Positions 55,722 to 64,000 of a DNA stretch of 64,000 nt are shown here, in pieces. How positions within the stretch are numbered: the stretch's first letter is position 1; each line of letters opens with the position of its first letter. The stretch comes from Sphingopyxis sp. (GTDB lineage Bacteria; Pseudomonadota; Alphaproteobacteria; Sphingomonadales; Sphingomonadaceae). The notes beneath the pieces were generated by a model that worked only from the letters and a program-made list of their open reading frames with translations, ran no database searches and was not told the origin of the DNA. The position numbers and the translations under genes were made by a program. Location: NCBI RefSeq assembly GCF_016793825.1, contig NZ_JAEULM010000044.1, forward strand, positions 248,001 through 312,000, written 5' to 3'.

Positions 55722-56312
55722 ATGATCCTCGTCATCGACAACTACGACAGCTTCACCTTCAATCTCGTTCATTATCTGATCGAGTTGGGTGCTGACGTGC
55801 GCGTCGAGCGTAACGACGCACTCTCCGCCGCCGATGCACTCGCCAGCGACGCCGCGGCCTTCCTCATTTCGCCCGGCCCCTGCACCCCGAACGAAGCCGG
55901 CGTCAGTCTCGATCTCGTCGCCGCCTGCGCCGAAGCAAAGCGCCCGCTGCTCGGCGTCTGCCTGGGCCATCAGGCGATCGGCCAGCATTTCGGCGGCACG
56001 GTCCAGCGCGGCCACCTCATGCACGGCAAGACCTCGCCCGTCTGCCACGACGGCACCGGCCTCTTCGCCGATCTGCCCTCGCCGCTCACCGCGACACGCT
56101 ATCACAGCCTCGAGGTCGTCGACATTCCTGCCTGCCTTGCGATCAACGCCACCAGCGACGACGGAGCGGTGATGGGTTTCCGTCATGTCGACCTTCCGAT
56201 TCACGGCGTGCAGTTCCACCCCGAAAGCATCGCGACCGAGCATGGCCATGCGATGCTCGCCAATTTCCTTGCCGCTGCAGGATTGCCGGTCGCGGCACGA
56301 CAGGCGGCATGA
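55722..56312 (+). CDS. trpG: Anthranilate synthase component II (glutamine amidotransferase)
   Basis: The product has 196 residues. The nucleophile is Cys80 in [12 protein letters not shown], and the His166/Glu168 pair is in [25 protein letters not shown] and [12 protein letters not shown] are family signatures. It supplies ammonia to TrpE. The stop overlaps trpD as ATGA. The upstream 101 bp contain CATCCCGGCGAA, part of a sequence I recall as common in sphingomonad intergenic repeats. Confidence 0.96.
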   Translation: MILVIDNYDSFTFNLVHYLIELGADVRVERNDALSAADALASDAAAFLISPGPCTPNEAGVSLDLVAACAEAKRPLLGVCLGHQAIGQHFGGTVQRGHLMHGKTSPVCHDGTGLFADLPSPLTATRYHSLEVVDIPACLAINATSDDGAVMGFRHVDLPIHGVQFHPESIATEHGHAMLANFLAAAGLPVAARQAA

Positions 56313-57307
56313 CCCGGATATCCGCGCTTCCCGACCCCGGCGAGGCGCTGGGCTATGACGAGGCCGCCGATGCGTTCGCCGCGATGCTCGACGGCGCCGT
56401 CGGCGACGACGATGTCGCCCGGTTTCTGATCGCCCTGTCCGACCGCGGCGAAACGATGATCGAGATCGCCGCCGCCGCGCAGGCGATGCGCGATCGGATG
56501 ATCCCGATCGAAGCGCCGGCGGGCGCGATCGATGTCTGCGGCACCGGCGGGGACGGCCACCACACGCTCAACGTCTCGACCGCCGTTGCGATTGTTGTTG
56601 CTGCGTGTGAAGTTCCAGTTGCAAAGCACGGAAATCGTGCTGCTTCATCAAAATCTGGTGCCGCCGACACGCTGGAGGCGCTCGGCCTCGACATGGAACG
56701 CGCCGCCCGGATGGCCGAGGCTCAGCTCGCCGATCTCGGCATCTGCTTCCTCTTCGCCGCCCATCACCATCCCGCGATGAAGCGGATGATGCCGATCCGC
56801 AAGGCGATCGGCCGCAGAACGATCTTCAATCTGATGGGTCCGCTCGCCAACCCCGCGCGCGTGTCGCGCCAGCTCGTCGGCATCGCGCGCCCCGCCTACG
56901 TCCCCGTCTATGCCGAGGCGCTGCACCGCCTCGGGACCGATCATTCGCGCGTGATTTCGGGCGACGAAGGGCTCGACGAACTTTCGCTCGCCGGCGGCAA
57001 CGAGGTCGCGGTCGTCACCCGCGAGGGCGTTCGGATGCAGCGCAGCGTCGCCGCTGATGCCGGGCTGCCCTCGCACCCGATATCGGCGATTCGCGGCGGC
57101 GATGCGCCTGCCAATGCAAAGGCCCTACGCGGCCTGCTGCTCGGCGAGCAGGGCGCCTATCGCGACGCCGTTCTCTATAATGCCGCCGAGGCCCTCGTGA
57201 TCGCGGGCGCCGCCGATACGCTGGTCGATGGCGTCGAGGAAGCGGCCGAAGCCATCGACAAGGGGCTGGCCAATGCCCTGCTCAATTGCTGGATCGCCTA
57301 TAAATGA
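56309..57307 (+). CDS. trpD: Anthranilate phosphoribosyltransferase
   Basis: The product has 332 residues. The PRPP loop is [36 protein letters not shown] and [10 protein letters not shown] are conserved. It joins anthranilate to phosphoribosyl pyrophosphate. One 25-codon patch (56585-56659) uses A/T-ending codons in 21 of 25 positions, in contrast to the rest of the gene, and encodes the conserved [12 protein letters not shown] region. It overlaps trpG and trpC by four bases each. Confidence 0.97.
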   Translation: MTRISALPDPGEALGYDEAADAFAAMLDGAVGDDDVARFLIALSDRGETMIEIAAAAQAMRDRMIPIEAPAGAIDVCGTGGDGHHTLNVSTAVAIVVAACEVPVAKHGNRAASSKSGAADTLEALGLDMERAARMAEAQLADLGICFLFAAHHHPAMKRMMPIRKAIGRRTIFNLMGPLANPARVSRQLVGIARPAYVPVYAEALHRLGTDHSRVISGDEGLDELSLAGGNEVAVVTREGVRMQRSVAADAGLPSHPISAIRGGDAPANAKALRGLLLGEQGAYRDAVLYNAAEALVIAGAADTLVDGVEEAAEAIDKGLANALLNCWIAYK

Positions 57308-58089
57308 ACAAGTTGACCGAAATCCTCGCGACCAAGGCGGAAGAAGTGGCGCAACGCCGCTTGGCCTATTCGATTTCCGACCTCGACCGGATCGACGCCG
57401 GTGCGCCGCGTGGGTTTCAGGCGGCGTTGCAGGCGAAAATCGACGCTGGCAGATATGGTTTGATTGCCGAAATCAAGAAAGCATCGCCATCCAAAGGATT
57501 GATTCGACCGGACTTCAACCCGGCCGATCATGCCCGCGCCTATGCGGCGGGCGGCGCGGCCTGCCTGTCGGTCCTGACCGACGCGCCCTGGTTCCAGGGC
57601 CATGAGGAATTTCTGATCGCCGCGCGCACCGCGTGCGACCTTCCCGTGCTGCGCAAGGATTTCATGATCGATCCCTGGCAAGTCGCCGAGGCCCGGTCGA
57701 TCGGCGCGGATGCGATCCTGATCATCGTCGCCGCACTTGACGACGGCACGATGCGCGAGATCGAGGCTGCGGCGGTCGAACGGGGCATGGATGTCCTGGT
57801 CGAGGTGCATGACGAAGCCGAGCTAGACCGCGCGCTGGGCCGGCTGCAATCGCGCCTGATCGGCGTGAACAATCGCGACCTGCGCACATTCGAAACCGAT
57901 CTCGCGGTTACCGAACGCCTTGCGAAGCGCGTTCCGGAGGGCACGCTGCTGGTCGGCGAAAGCGGCATCGCAACCCACGCGGATTGCCGGAGACTGGCAG
58001 AAAGCGGCGTGAGTGCATTCCTCGTCGGCGAAAGCCTGATGCGCCAAAGTGACGTCACATCAGCAACGAAGGCGCTGCTCCAAGAATAA
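57304..58089 (+). CDS. trpC: Indole-3-glycerol phosphate synthase
   Basis: The product has 261 residues of the TIM-barrel family. [46 protein letters not shown] and [13 protein letters not shown] are conserved. It closes the indole ring of tryptophan. A short patch (57451-57510) uses rare codons such as AGA, TTG and CGA over the KKASPSKG motif. The gene is the last of the trp block; a leftward gene converges on it 31 bp away. Confidence 0.97.
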   Translation: MNKLTEILATKAEEVAQRRLAYSISDLDRIDAGAPRGFQAALQAKIDAGRYGLIAEIKKASPSKGLIRPDFNPADHARAYAAGGAACLSVLTDAPWFQGHEEFLIAARTACDLPVLRKDFMIDPWQVAEARSIGADAILIIVAALDDGTMREIEAAAVERGMDVLVEVHDEAELDRALGRLQSRLIGVNNRDLRTFETDLAVTERLAKRVPEGTLLVGESGIATHADCRRLAESGVSAFLVGESLMRQSDVTSATKALLQE

Positions 58090-58120
58090 GCACGCCGGCG
58101 CCGCAGCACCGGGTCGCCGC

Positions 58121-58711
58121 TCACCCGTCCCAGTTCGACTGGAACCATCGCGCCAGAAAGCCGTGCGGCCGCAGGCTGATACCCCTCACAATCCGGTCGT
58201 CGGCAGGCAGCCGGGGCGGTCTCGGATCGAAGGATTCGACGAACTGCATCTGAATGGCAAAGGCGGGTGCCATGCCTGCACGCTGGCACAGTACTATCTC
58301 TTCCTCCTCGCCTGGAATCCGCGGCGCCTCCGAAAATTCGGCCGTTGCATAGAGAATGGGCAGCAAGGGATCGAACATCAGGCCCGAAAAGCCGGTCGTC
58401 ATGCGCGAGTGTTTTGCGTGGAGCTTGCGGATCGCATCGACCGGATCGGACCATCGCCCGCCGCGGTCGCCGAGCAGCAGGTTCACCTCGACATGCTCTA
58501 TGCATTGCTCGGCAAGGAATACGTCGGGCCGGCCTTCATTCCAATAATGGCGAAAAAGGTCGAGTTGCCCCGCCATGCGCCGCCTTTCACGCGCCGTCGC
58601 GCGGAACGCCGGCGGCGGCCGCTGGCTGCACGCCTGCGCCTCACCCGCAATCGCTGCCGCCGCGGCTATACCCGCGGTGAGCCCCAGCGCCTGACGCCTG
58701 TCGATGATCAT
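58121..58711 (-). CDS. Exported SnoaL/NTF2-like protein of unknown function
   Basis: The product has 196 residues. The N-terminus [20 protein letters not shown] carries twin arginines and a hydrophobic core, so a Tat or Sec signal is likely. The rest ([20 protein letters not shown], then [13 protein letters not shown]) is reminiscent of SnoaL/NTF2-like folds, but I see no firm catalytic residues. GGGAG lies eight bases before the ATG. It is inserted on the opposite strand between trpC and moaC. Confidence 0.68.
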   Translation of the reverse strand: MIIDRRQALGLTAGIAAAAAIAGEAQACSQRPPPAFRATARERRRMAGQLDLFRHYWNEGRPDVFLAEQCIEHVEVNLLLGDRGGRWSDPVDAIRKLHAKHSRMTTGFSGLMFDPLLPILYATAEFSEAPRIPGEEEEIVLCQRAGMAPAFAIQMQFVESFDPRPPRLPADDRIVRGISLRPHGFLARWFQSNWDG

Positions 58712-58810
58712 GACCCAATCTCCCAAAGGACGCCCCACGGTCCTACCTCGGCGCGGGTTAACGTCCAATCTCCTTGCCTTTCCTCCGCTGCCTTGCTTCG
58801 CTGGTGCACG

Positions 58811-59284
58811 ATGACGAACCGACCGACTCACCTCGACGATACCGGCGCCGCGCATATGGTCGATGTCGGCGCCAAGGTTGCGACCGAGCGCCGCGCCGTC
58901 GCGGGCGGGCGCATCACCATGTCCGCATCCGCCCTCGACGCGATCCGCACCGGCAATACGCCGAAAGGCGACGTTCTTTCGACGGCCCGGATAGCGGGAA
59001 TCATGGCCGCAAAACGCACCGCCGATCTCATCCCGCTTTGTCACCCGATCGCCCTGACCAGCGTTTCGATCGCGTTCGAATGGGAAGCGGACGGGCTTTC
59101 GGTGCGCGCCATCGCCGCCACGACCGGCCCCACGGGGGTCGAGATGGAGGCACTCACCGCCGCATCGGCCGCGTTGCTGACGCTTTATGACATGGCCAAG
59201 GCACTCGATCGCGCGATGGTCCTCGGCGACATCCGTCTTCTCGAAAAGAGCGGCGGGCGTTCGGGCGACTGGCGCGCCGAATGA
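58811..59284 (+). CDS. moaC: Cyclic pyranopterin monophosphate synthase
   Basis: The product has 157 residues. [49 protein letters not shown] and [11 protein letters not shown] are the MoaC signatures. It makes cyclic pyranopterin monophosphate, the first stable Moco intermediate. The 99 bp before it show no Moco riboswitch-like structure that I can see. The stop overlaps the moeA start as ATGA. Confidence 0.97.
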   Translation: MTNRPTHLDDTGAAHMVDVGAKVATERRAVAGGRITMSASALDAIRTGNTPKGDVLSTARIAGIMAAKRTADLIPLCHPIALTSVSIAFEWEADGLSVRAIAATTGPTGVEMEALTAASAALLTLYDMAKALDRAMVLGDIRLLEKSGGRSGDWRAE

Positions 59285-60471
59285 ACGGGTTGCTGCCGGT
59301 CGAGGATGCACAACGGCGACTGCTCGCCCTGCGAGCGCCGCTGGCAAGCGAAAAGGTTTCTTTTTCCCAATCACTTGGGCGCTATATTTCAGGTGATATT
59401 ATCGCCCGGCGCGATCAACCCGACGCGGCCTTGTCGGCGATGGACGGCTATGCTGTCCGCTTTGCCGACCTCCCCGGCCCGTGGATGATCGACGGCGAAA
59501 GCGCTGCGGGCAGCGCACCCTCCGCCCATCTCACGGGTGGAAACGCGATGCGGATCTTCACCGGCGCCATGCTTCCGGAGGGCGCCGACACCGTGATCCT
59601 TCAGGAAGATGTCAGCGTCGCAGCCGGGCGGCTGTCGCTAACGGCCGGCGACGATGTGAAGCATGGCCAGCATATCCGCGCCCGCGCTAGCGATTTTGCG
59701 GCCGGCGCCACGCTGGTTCCTTCGGGCACCCGTCTCACCGCAGGGGCGATCGCGACCGCGATCATGAGCAGCGCCGACCAGCTCGATGTCGGCGGACGCC
59801 CGCGCGTCGCCATTCTCACCACCGGTGACGAACTCGTTCCGCCGGGTCATACGCTTGCGCCCGGCCAGATACCGGACAGCAACGGTACGATGCTCGCGGC
59901 CATGCTGGCTCCCGAACCGGCGGAGGTCGGGCTGCCGCTCCACCTTCGCGACGACCGGGCGATCTTGTCTCGCGTTCTCAAAGACCTGGCGCGACGTCAC
60001 GACGTCATCGTGACCGTTGGCGGTGCGTCGGTCGGCGATCACGACCATGTCCGCGGCGCGCTCGAAGATGCCGGCGGGACGCTCGATTTCTGGAAGATCG
60101 CGATGCGGCCCGGCAAGCCGCTGATCGCCGGCACGATCGGCGACGCGCTTCTCCTCGGCCTGCCGGGGAACCCGTCGTCGGCGTTCGTCACCGCGACGCT
60201 CTTTCTCTTGCCGCTCGTCCGCCACCTCGCCGGTGCGCGCGCGCCGCTTCCCGATGTCCGGCAAGCCCCCCTTGCCGCCGACCTGGGCGCGGGCAGCCAG
60301 CGCCGCGACTATCTGCGCGCTCGATTCGAAAACGGCCGCCTTTCGGTCTTCGACGGGCAGGACAGCGGGCGCACCGTGCCGCTCGCCGTCACCAATGCGT
60401 TGGTGATCCGCGAAATCGGCGCGCCACCGCGCATCGCGGGCGAGGCGGCGGACTATATCGTCGTCGCTTGA
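59281..60471 (+). CDS. moeA: Molybdopterin molybdenumtransferase
   Basis: The product has 396 residues. [47 protein letters not shown] and [12 protein letters not shown] are in the usual order. MoeA inserts molybdate into adenylylated molybdopterin. A patch at 59344-59400 uses A/T-ending codons in about 14 of 19 positions ([17 protein letters not shown]). The LexA box of lexA starts 14 bp after its stop. Confidence 0.96.
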   Translation: MNGLLPVEDAQRRLLALRAPLASEKVSFSQSLGRYISGDIIARRDQPDAALSAMDGYAVRFADLPGPWMIDGESAAGSAPSAHLTGGNAMRIFTGAMLPEGADTVILQEDVSVAAGRLSLTAGDDVKHGQHIRARASDFAAGATLVPSGTRLTAGAIATAIMSSADQLDVGGRPRVAILTTGDELVPPGHTLAPGQIPDSNGTMLAAMLAPEPAEVGLPLHLRDDRAILSRVLKDLARRHDVIVTVGGASVGDHDHVRGALEDAGGTLDFWKIAMRPGKPLIAGTIGDALLLGLPGNPSSAFVTATLFLLPLVRHLAGARAPLPDVRQAPLAADLGAGSQRRDYLRARFENGRLSVFDGQDSGRTVPLAVTNALVIREIGAPPRIAGEAADYIVVA

Positions 60472-60474
60472 CAA

Positions 60475-60499
60475 GTTCTGCTTTGTTCCACTATCGTTC
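60475..60499 (+). promoter_or_regulatory. LexA (SOS) box upstream of lexA
   Basis: GTTCCACTATCGTTC at 60485-60499 fits GTTC-N7-GTTC, the alphaproteobacterial LexA operator. A further GTTC at 60475-60478 stands 10 bases before, giving an extra half-site off by one base from ideal spacing. The box is 49 bp before the lexA start, as expected for autoregulation. Confidence 0.85.
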
Positions 60500-60547
60500 T
60501 CCCTATGTCCAGTTCGGATCTGGCCAGGCCATCATGGAGATTGACCG

Positions 60548-61231
60548 ATGTTGACCGCGAAGCAGCATGAACTGCTCCACTTCATCCAGCAGCGTCTCGA
60601 CGCGAGCGGTATTTCGCCGTCGTTCGAGGAAATGAAGGAAGCGCTCGGCCTCAAGTCGAAATCAGGCATTCATCGCCTCATAAGTGCTTTGGAAGAAAGA
60701 GGTTTTCTTCGCCGACTGCCGAACCGCGCGCGCGCGTTGGAAGTGCTGAAGATTCCAGAGGCCGCGAAGGCGCTCGTGCGCAACGATCGTGAAAATGTCG
60801 TTCCGCTTCGCAAGCCCGCACCCGCGCTGCGACCGATCGCGGCGAATGACGTCATCGAGGTGCCACTGCACGGCAAGATCGCTGCGGGCGTACCGATCGA
60901 GGCGTTCGAGGATCATAACAACCTTGCCGTTCCCGCCGCGTTGCTCGGCGCCGGCGAACATTATGCTCTGGAGGTGTCGGGGGACTCGATGGTTGAGGCC
61001 GGCATTTTCGACGGCGACTATGCGCTGATCCAGAAGGCGAGCACCGCGCGCGAAGGCGATATCGTCGTCGCACTGGTCGATGGGCAGGACGCGACGCTCA
61101 AATATTTCCGCCGCGAAGGCAAGATGATCCGGCTCGACCCCGCGAACAGTGCCTATGAACCGCAACGCTATCCGGCCGAGCGTGTCATTGTGCAAGGGCG
61201 GCTTTCGGGACTGCTTCGTCGTTACCACTAA
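60548..61231 (+). CDS. lexA: LexA repressor
   Basis: The product has 227 residues. The winged helix covers about 1-65; self-cleavage occurs at Ala113-Gly114 in [11 protein letters not shown]; the catalytic dyad is Ser147 in [10 protein letters not shown] and Lys185 in DATLKYF. LexA represses SOS genes until RecA filaments trigger cleavage. A patch at 60659-60718 with rare codons (ATA, AGA) covers the recognition helix region. The 3' end overlaps the convergent comEC by 47 bp. Confidence 0.97.
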   Translation: MLTAKQHELLHFIQQRLDASGISPSFEEMKEALGLKSKSGIHRLISALEERGFLRRLPNRARALEVLKIPEAAKALVRNDRENVVPLRKPAPALRPIAANDVIEVPLHGKIAAGVPIEAFEDHNNLAVPAALLGAGEHYALEVSGDSMVEAGIFDGDYALIQKASTAREGDIVVALVDGQDATLKYFRREGKMIRLDPANSAYEPQRYPAERVIVQGRLSGLLRRYH

Positions 61232-63344
61232 GCTGCTGCGCATGACGCCATGGATGGCCGTCGCCCGCTTCCAGCGTGGCGACGGCCTTCGGCGTTTTGC
61301 CGAGGTAGATCGCCAGTCCGCCGCTCGCCGCCAGACTGTCGCGGTCGATCGTCAGCCAGCGCCCGACGCATTCGCGCGGTAGCCAGCGATCGCTGACGAC
61401 GACGTCGGCCGCTGCGCACGCTGCCGCCATATCGGCGCCCTCGACCCTGTCGCGGCCACGAGCGGCGAGGATCACACGCTGCACCTCGCCCTCGCCTTGC
61501 CGCCAGCGACAGAAATCGGGATTGCATTCGACCTGCTCCAGATCGGCCAGCGCCCCCAGCGGCGTGTCGATTCCCGCCGCTTCGCTCATCGTATCGCGCA
61601 CGAAGTCCCCTGACCGGTCGCGAAGCAGGGCATAGCCCCCACCCGGCACGGCAGCCGCAATATTCCGGCCATCGCTGGTGATCAACAGGTCGGGGCGCGG
61701 CGCCACCAGCACCGTCGCCATTCCGATCATCAGCGGCATGACACCCAACCAGCGCCAGCGCGTGGTCCAGATGAGTATCCACAGGCCGCCGACCATCGCG
61801 GCGGAAAAGCCCCAGGGTGGAAAACGCGGTAACGTTGCGACCGCACCCGGTGCATCCGCGACCCGATGGGCAAGGACAATCAGCAGGGTCAGAGCCTTCT
61901 CCGCCACCCACCAGAAGGGCGCGCCAAGTCCGATGCTGTCGAACAACAGCGCGAGGCCCTCGGCCGGCATGACGACAAAGGTCGTGAGCGGAATCGCCAC
62001 GACATTGGCAAGCGCGCCATAGAGCCCCGCCTTGTGAAAGTGAAACAGCGCGATCGGTGCCAGCGCGAGCTCGACGACGACCCCGGTGATCAGCAACCCC
62101 GCCAGCCCGCGCCAAAGACGTCGGACCAGCGCTTCGTCTCGCCGCGCGAGAAAGCTTCGCATCATGGCGCTTTTGTGCAGCGCGACGATCGCGGTCACCG
62201 CCGCGAAGCTCAGTTGAAAGCTCGGTCCGACAAGCGCCTCGGGACGCCAGGCCAGCACGAGCAACGCGCCGGCCGCGACCAACCGGAGCGTCAGCGCCTC
62301 ACGCCCGAGCAGCAAGGCCACAAGCACCAGCAATGCGGCGATCAGCGAACGCAACGTCGGCACTTCGGCGCCCGCCAGCCATGTATATCCCGCTCCCGCC
62401 AGCGCGCCCGCCGCTGCGGCAAGGGGAAGCACATACCCAGCTAGAGCCATACGCCGGCTGAGCGCGAGCAGGCGCATCGCAAGGAGCATCGTGAAACCGA
62501 TCACAGCGGTCACGTGCAGCCCGCTGATCGACAGCAGGTGCGCCAGGCCGCTCCGCCGCATTGCGGCTTCGTCTTCTGGAGATATCGCGCCGCGGTCGCC
62601 GGTGACAAAGGCCGCGGCGATACCCCCGGGCGAACCGGAAACCTGCTCATGGATATGAACGCTCAGCCGCGCCCGCAGCGGCTGCTGAATCTTCCCTGCA
62701 TCCGGTGCGCGTGCGACATCGCCAAGAACCGTGCCGACGGCCCCGATCCCGTCGAACCACGCGCGCTGCGCGAAATCATAGCCGCCGGGCAGGCTCGCAG
62801 CCGGCGGCGGCATCAACCGCGCGCGCAACCCGATACGCTCGCCCGGCACGATCGTCAGCCCCGCGTCACCGCGCAGCGTTACGCGCAGCCGCGGCGGAAG
62901 GTCGGTCCGCCCGCGCGGCAGGACGATAAGTCTTGTTTCGCCCTTCGCCGGCAACGGATCAACCTGTTCGACCTCGGCCGAAAAGGCCGTGGTGATCGGC
63001 TGCCCTAGCACTGGCGCCGCGACCCAAAGCGAACGCGCCCAGATCAGCAGGACTCCTATCGCCATCGCCGCGCAGCCTACAGCGACCATGCGCCCGATCC
63101 GGCGATCCCAGCCGATCAGCAATGCACCCAAAAACATGCCGCCAAGAAGGAACAGCAATCCGATCCAATAGGCCGGGGTGGGCAACGCGAACCACAGCAC
63201 GATCCCGGTCCCCAGCGCGACCGGCAGCCACAGGCCGATCCGCTCGCGCTCGGCATCGAGTCGTGCCTCGACCGCACCGATAGTCCGACGCAACCGGTAG
63301 GCAACACGCGAACCAATGGAGGTTTGAAGCGGCCTTGTCGCCAT
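61185..63344 (-). CDS. comEC: ComEC/Rec2 DNA uptake channel protein
   Basis: The product has 719 residues. N-terminal helices ([20 protein letters not shown], then GALLIGW) precede a DUF4131-like soluble domain, then the competence core with [18 protein letters not shown] and about nine more helices. The C-terminal soluble part holds VVVSDRW and lacks a complete metallo-hydrolase motif that I can see. It forms the inner-membrane channel for transforming DNA. The start at 63344 removes an upstream basic stretch that overlaps gltX. It overlaps the lexA 3' end. Confidence 0.93.
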   Translation of the reverse strand: MATRPLQTSIGSRVAYRLRRTIGAVEARLDAERERIGLWLPVALGTGIVLWFALPTPAYWIGLLFLLGGMFLGALLIGWDRRIGRMVAVGCAAMAIGVLLIWARSLWVAAPVLGQPITTAFSAEVEQVDPLPAKGETRLIVLPRGRTDLPPRLRVTLRGDAGLTIVPGERIGLRARLMPPPAASLPGGYDFAQRAWFDGIGAVGTVLGDVARAPDAGKIQQPLRARLSVHIHEQVSGSPGGIAAAFVTGDRGAISPEDEAAMRRSGLAHLLSISGLHVTAVIGFTMLLAMRLLALSRRMALAGYVLPLAAAAGALAGAGYTWLAGAEVPTLRSLIAALLVLVALLLGREALTLRLVAAGALLVLAWRPEALVGPSFQLSFAAVTAIVALHKSAMMRSFLARRDEALVRRLWRGLAGLLITGVVVELALAPIALFHFHKAGLYGALANVVAIPLTTFVVMPAEGLALLFDSIGLGAPFWWVAEKALTLLIVLAHRVADAPGAVATLPRFPPWGFSAAMVGGLWILIWTTRWRWLGVMPLMIGMATVLVAPRPDLLITSDGRNIAAAVPGGGYALLRDRSGDFVRDTMSEAAGIDTPLGALADLEQVECNPDFCRWRQGEGEVQRVILAARGRDRVEGADMAAACAAADVVVSDRWLPRECVGRWLTIDRDSLAASGGLAIYLGKTPKAVATLEAGDGHPWRHAQQLSGNDEAVPKAALAQ

Positions 63345-63390
63345 GCTAGGGGCTGCCCCGATCTTGCGTCCCTGAAGGGACGAAACCCTA

Positions 63391-64000
63391 ATGAAAGAGG
63401 CCATAGTGGCAACCGAAACCCCGACCGATTTGGCCGAAGCGACCGGCGCCGCCGTCGTGACGCGCTTTGCCCCCTCGCCGACCGGATACCTGCACATCGG
63501 CGGCGCGCGCACGGCGCTGTTCAACTGGCTGTTCGCGCGCCATCACGGCGGCAAATTCCTGCTCCGGATCGAGGATACCGACCGCGCGCGATCGACCGAC
63601 GCCGCGATCGACGCGATTATCGACGGTATGCAGTGGCTTGACCTCGACTGGGATGGCGAAACCGTATTCCAGTTTGCGCGCGCGCCGCGCCATGCCGAGG
63701 TCGCGCACGAACTGCTTGCAAAGGGGCAGGCCTACCGCTGCTACCTGACACAGGACGAACTGGCTGCGATGCGTGCCGAAGCGCAGGAAAAGCGCATCCC
63801 CTTCCGTGTCCGTAGCCCATGGCGCGACCGCAGCGACGGCGATCGGTCGGTTCCGCACGTCCTCCGCCTTCGCGCGCCGCAGGACGGAGAGGTGACGATC
63901 GCTGATCGCGTCCAGGGCAATGTCACGGTGCAGAACGCCGAACTCGACGATTTCATCCTGCTGCGCAGCGACGGTACGCCGACCTATATGCTCAGCGTCG
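63391..64000 (+). CDS. gltX: Glutamate-tRNA ligase, N-terminal part, 3' end outside window
   Basis: The visible 203 residues include the HIGH-class motif in [20 protein letters not shown] (HIGG about 35-38) and [13 protein letters not shown]. The KMSKS region is beyond the window. It charges tRNA-Glu. The start at 63391 has AAGGGA about 11 bases upstream; an in-frame GTG at 63406 gives a shorter N-terminus and is also possible. Divergent from comEC with 46 bp between start codons. Confidence 0.95.
   Translation, partial: MKEAIVATETPTDLAEATGAAVVTRFAPSPTGYLHIGGARTALFNWLFARHHGGKFLLRIEDTDRARSTDAAIDAIIDGMQWLDLDWDGETVFQFARAPRHAEVAHELLAKGQAYRCYLTQDELAAMRAEAQEKRIPFRVRSPWRDRSDGDRSVPHVLRLRAPQDGEVTIADRVQGNVTVQNAELDDFILLRSDGTPTYMLSV

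Noticed and set aside
58712-58810. Moco riboswitch before moaC
   Set aside because: The 99 bp show no multi-stem structure of that kind.
1-64000. CRISPR arrays, insertion sequences, tRNA or rRNA genes, prophage
   Set aside because: Looked for direct-repeat arrays, transposase-like proteins and tRNA T-loop sequences on both strands by eye and saw none.

Overview
The window is GC-rich chromosomal DNA from an alphaproteobacterium, most likely a member of the Sphingomonadaceae (Sphingopyxis, Sphingobium or Novosphingobium type). The grounds are gene order (tpiA-secG-pyrG; ppiD-trpE-trpG-trpD-trpC-moaC-moeA-lexA-comEC-gltX; rnc-era), a C4-type 5-aminolevulinate synthase, a direct-repeat SOS box (GTTC-N7-GTTC) in front of lexA, and a carboxyspermidine-type polyamine pathway. 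I see about 62 protein genes packed tightly on both strands. I see no tRNA, rRNA, insertion sequence, prophage or CRISPR array. It reads as core genome rather than an accessory island.

Layout. 1-10 kb: end of rnc, era, then a leftward block (topA, a membrane protein, a secreted protein, a secreted von Willebrand A protein, dprA, plsY) and rightward murI. 10-14.6 kb: hemA, a small secreted protein, a nitroreductase, then leftward GNAT, lipoprotein and threonine/serine dehydratase genes. 14.7-20 kb: a polyamine cluster on the + strand with carboxy(nor)spermidine dehydrogenase, a DUF486 membrane protein, a Tat-exported N4-asparaginase-like hydrolase, carboxy(nor)spermidine decarboxylase (nspC) and an ornithine-type decarboxylase preceded by a structured leader that looks like the alphaproteobacterial speF RNA. 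20-24 kb: membrane sulfatase, CoA-transferase, two tandem MAPEG genes. 24-34 kb: an eight-gene leftward run (ETF-QO, TPR protein, ispE, N-formylglutamate amidohydrolase, ilvD, lipoprotein, NAD(P)HX repair enzyme, RNA m5U methyltransferase), mostly with start/stop overlaps. 34-38 kb: UDG-like protein, lytic transglycosylase, moaB, radical SAM protein. 38-50.8 kb: leftward acyl-CoA ligase, dnaE, small membrane protein, gpx, lolD, lolC/E, crp-like regulator, pyrG, secG, tpiA. 51-64 kb: ppiD, the trp genes, moaC, moeA, lexA, leftward comEC and the 5' part of gltX.

How the genes work together. Ornithine decarboxylase, carboxyspermidine dehydrogenase and nspC form a complete putrescine-to-spermidine route that does not need S-adenosylmethionine decarboxylase. 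Two of these genes have leaders in which a long-range GC stem would cover the ribosome-binding region, which suggests RNA-level control of polyamine synthesis. ppiD-trpEGDC-moaC-moeA-lexA is a conserved rightward block, here interrupted by a secreted alpha/beta hydrolase gene between trpE and trpG. Several control sites stand out: a GTTC-N7-GTTC LexA box before lexA, an 11-bp tandem repeat that makes a GAAC-N7-GAAC box before the von Willebrand A gene, the same 14-bp palindrome upstream of hemA and between lolC/E and a lipoprotein gene, and a TTGACG-N4-CGTCAA palindrome between ETF-QO and the UDG-like gene.
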